Assembly (NCBI GenBank): GCA_023250755.1
Contig: JAHFAC010000061.1
Location: forward strand, 1-8,730
Length of the DNA stretch: 8,730 bases
DNA from: Bacteriovoracaceae bacterium
Lineage (GTDB): Bacteria; Bdellovibrionota; UBA1018
Direction of reading: 5' to 3'
Numbering within the stretch: position 1 is the stretch's first letter; each line of letters opens with the position of its first letter. A model generated the notes under the pieces. The model was given only the letters and a program-made list of their open reading frames with translations, was not told where the DNA came from and did no database searches. Below, piece by piece: positions 7,549-8,730 of this stretch. The position numbers and the translations under genes were made by a program.

Positions 7549-7752
7549 TTAGCGCGGTTTCGGCGGTTGATCATTTTTGTCTTGGAGGGTGTTTCGATCG
7601 TTTTCTTGATGAGCGTCTTTCCCTTCAAGGCCACGCTTGAAGGCACCCAAGCCTTTGCCTAGGGCATGGCCTAGCTCAGGCAGCCGACGATGCCCAAACA
7701 AAAGTACAATGACTGTAAGAATCATCAAATGACCTAAGCTGAGTCCAAACAT
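7549..7752 (-). CDS. tatA: Sec-independent protein translocase subunit TatA/TatE
   Basis: The 67-residue product has the size and architecture of TatA/E. It has a short N-terminal membrane helix (about residues 4-20, LSLGHLMILTVIVLLFG), then the FGHRRLPELG hinge with the invariant Phe-Gly, an amphipathic helix (LGKGLGAFKRGL) and a charged disordered tail. TatA oligomers form the pore-like element that moves folded twin-arginine substrates across the inner membrane with TatC. The ATG start at 7752 has no evident Shine-Dalgarno. A GATAAT box (7761-7766 read in reverse) lies close upstream without a good -35. No tatB or tatC is adjacent. It converges on the FecR gene with only 2 bases between stops. 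Confidence 0.95.
   Translation of the reverse strand: MFGLSLGHLMILTVIVLLFGHRRLPELGHALGKGLGAFKRGLEGKDAHQENDRNTLQDKNDQPPKPR
7622..7643. repeat. perfect inverted repeat inside tatA
   Basis: CCTTCAAG and CTTGAAGG form perfect 8-bp arms around a 6-base loop (7630-7635), within the codons for the TatA amphipathic helix. No T tract follows on either strand, so it is not a standard intrinsic terminator. It could still form a stable hairpin in the tatA mRNA or in read-through RNA from the FecR gene. Confidence 0.7.
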
Positions 7753-7795
7753 GAGAATTTATTATCACGGTTGATTAGCCTTTTGAAGGCAATAC

Positions 7796-7824
7796 TTGAG
7801 TACGTAGGGTGGCTGGGTTACAAC
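7796..7824 (+). promoter_or_regulatory. candidate sigma70-type promoter for the oxidoreductase gene
   Basis: TTGAGT (7796-7801) and TACAAC (7819-7824) are separated by 17 bases, each matching the consensus at 4 of 6 positions. The start of transcription would fall near 7831, leaving about 20 bases of leader that contain the AGAGGGGA ribosome binding site. It lies in the divergent gap with tatA. Confidence 0.4.
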
Positions 7825-7838
7825 GGACCGAATCATTT

Positions 7839-7845
7839 AGAGGGG
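7839..7845 (+). promoter_or_regulatory. strong ribosome binding site choosing ATG 7851
   Basis: AGAGGGG just before ATG 7851 is a strong Shine-Dalgarno match at a suitable 5-base spacing. The same frame also has a GTG at 7809, but that codon has no such site and would lie inside the candidate promoter. Confidence 0.7.
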
Positions 7846-7850
7846 AAGCT

Positions 7851-8594
7851 ATGGCTGCACAGGAGTTTCAGTGTGAAGTAAAATCGATCCGGATGCTCAC
7901 ACCCACGGTTTTTGAGTTGGCTTTTCAGACCAACCGGCCTTTTGAATTTATCGGAGGACAGTTTGCGAGCATTGTGATTCCGGGCGCAGGTCCTAAGGGC
8001 CGGGATTTGCGAAGGGCTTATTCGATTGCATCCACTCCAGGGGGTTCACCGGTTGAGCTCTGTATTAAGCGGGTTGAGTCTGGTCCTGGGAGTCAATATC
8101 TTTATGCTCTCAAACCGGGTCAAGTGTTTCGCGCCTTTGCCCCTTATGGTGATTTTATTTATAAAAAACGATCTGGCCGGCGAGTTTGTTTTATTGCAAC
8201 GGGTACCGGCGTGGCTCCGTTTCGTTCGATCACTCAGTCCAAGGATTTTCAGGCTTCTCTTCCAATCAGCACGCTCTGTCTTTTCGGCGTTCGAGAGGAA
8301 TCTGAGCTTTTGTACATGGATGACTTTGCAAAGCTACCTTTTGTTACATGGGTCCCCATGCTTTCTCAGCCCAGAACAGAAAATTGGAATGGGAGACTGG
8401 GTCGAGTTACGAATTACCTGCGTGAACAAGGCGCGAAATTTCCTTGGTTAGAGACGGATTATTATCTCTGCGGAAGTGGTGCCATGATCGATGAAGTCAA
8501 ATTAATTTTAATGGGTAAAGGGGTGACGAAGGATTCTATTCATCAGGAGATTTATTATAAACCAGCAAAAGCGGACGGTTCTGAAAAAGTGTGA
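7851..8594 (+). CDS. FAD/NAD(P)H oxidoreductase of the ferredoxin-NADP reductase family
   Basis: The ATG at 7851 gives 247 residues, the usual size of a two-domain flavin reductase. Domain 1 (about 1-105) is a beta-barrel with RAYSIAS at 55-61, the RxYS flavin-binding motif, and a following CIKRVESGPGSQYL phosphate-contact stretch. Domain 2 (about 110-240) has the nucleotide-binding GTGVAPFRS (118-126) and CGSGAMIDE (207-215), and the chain ends in EIYYKPAK. There is no iron-sulfur or ferredoxin domain in the chain, so it must pass electrons to a separate partner or to free flavin. The nearest types are ferredoxin-NADP reductase and NAD(P)H-flavin reductase, and the sequence alone does not decide between them. 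It stands alone, divergent from tatA and convergent with the next gene. Confidence 0.9.
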   Translation: MAAQEFQCEVKSIRMLTPTVFELAFQTNRPFEFIGGQFASIVIPGAGPKGRDLRRAYSIASTPGGSPVELCIKRVESGPGSQYLYALKPGQVFRAFAPYGDFIYKKRSGRRVCFIATGTGVAPFRSITQSKDFQASLPISTLCLFGVREESELLYMDDFAKLPFVTWVPMLSQPRTENWNGRLGRVTNYLREQGAKFPWLETDYYLCGSGAMIDEVKLILMGKGVTKDSIHQEIYYKPAKADGSEKV

Positions 8595-8598
8595 CGTT

Positions 8599-8730
8599 TT
8601 AAATCTCCGAAACCATCGGATAAAGGATCACTAGCATCCAAAGCAGCATCAAAAATAGAATGCAAAAGGCCAGTATCCAGGCTTTAAAAAAAGTGCGGTT
8701 CAATGGAATGATCGAATACCAAGATCGAAA
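8599..8730 (-). CDS. C-terminal end of a membrane protein (partial)
   Basis: On the minus strand a frame is open from the window edge to TAA at 8599-8601, giving 43 residues. After the start-side FRSWYSIIPLNRTFFK comes a long hydrophobic helix (AWILAFCILFLMLLWMLVILYP) ending in MVSEI. This composition is typical of a real transmembrane segment rather than a chance frame. It sits only 4 bases from the oxidoreductase stop, as expected for tail-to-tail genes. The family cannot be named from this fragment, and the true start lies outside the window or could be an internal TTG. Confidence 0.6.
   Translation of the reverse strand, partial: FRSWYSIIPLNRTFFKAWILAFCILFLMLLWMLVILYPMVSEI

Noticed and set aside
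7778..7790. GCCTTTTGAAGGC palindrome upstream of tatA as an operator
   Set aside because: Five-base arms with a 3-base centre occur by chance in AT-rich gaps; no second copy or known regulator gene is nearby.
8026..8451. 141-codon plus-strand frame
   Set aside because: It overlaps the oxidoreductase in another frame, whose FAD and NAD(P) motifs are intact.
8605..8620. TCCGA/TCGGA inverted repeat as a terminator between the last two convergent genes
   Set aside because: Only 5-bp arms and no T tract on either strand; it also lies inside the coding end of the partial membrane protein.

Overview
The window looks like chromosomal DNA of a Gram-negative, probably free-living bacterium. The supporting signs are a TatA-type translocase subunit, a signal-peptide protein, membrane-anchored sensors with periplasmic-type domains, and a tRNA gene without an encoded CCA end. 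Gene density is high, with ATGA/TTGA start-stop overlaps, moderate GC and frequent TTG/GTG starts. A partner-switching set (STAS, HATPase, SpoIIE/RsbU-type PP2C) next to a FecR/Ser-Pro protein would fit Bdellovibrionota or another former delta-proteobacterial lineage. That taxonomic guess is inference only. No mobile element, CRISPR array, phage gene or rRNA is visible.

Layout. (1) 1-817, plus strand: the 3' end of an unidentified gene, translationally coupled to a small secreted protein of unknown function. (2) 884-3884, minus strand: a compact cluster reading, in its own direction, STAS-zinc-ribbon protein, pseudo-receiver/HATPase protein, Maf nucleotide pyrophosphatase, YggS/PLPBP, then tRNA-Arg(CCG). 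(3) 3939-7546, plus strand: divergent from the STAS gene across about 54 bp, a membrane-anchored sensor phosphatase (Cache-like region, HAMP, PP2C/SpoIIE), overlapped by a FecR-domain membrane protein with a Ser-Pro linker built from 36-bp DNA repeats. (4) 7549-7752, minus strand: tatA, tail to tail with the FecR gene 2 bp away. (5) 7851-8594, plus strand: a flavin/NAD(P)H oxidoreductase. (6) 8599-8730, minus strand: the C-terminal end of a membrane protein running off the window.

How the genes may work together. The central locus holds the three classical partner-switching parts: a PP2C phosphatase, a STAS protein with the phosphorylatable Ser, and a GHKL-type ATPase/kinase. They are split over two divergent transcripts. 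The phosphatase has an extracytoplasmic sensing region and is coupled to a FecR protein whose bulk should also lie outside the inner membrane. The simplest inferred reading is an envelope or extracellular signal pathway that sets the phosphorylation state of the STAS protein. No sigma factor is present in the window, so the output is unknown. The kinase gene overlaps or abuts maf, and maf is followed after 1 bp by yggS, so housekeeping functions may share the regulatory transcript.

The most unusual points are the Zn-ribbon fused to STAS, the degenerate receiver fused to the HATPase, the coupling of FecR to an RsbU-type phosphatase, the 36-bp in-frame repeat array, and a perfect 8-bp-arm hairpin inside tatA. 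There is no gene-free stretch longer than 300 bases. The largest gaps are 818-883, 958-1061 and 7753-7850.
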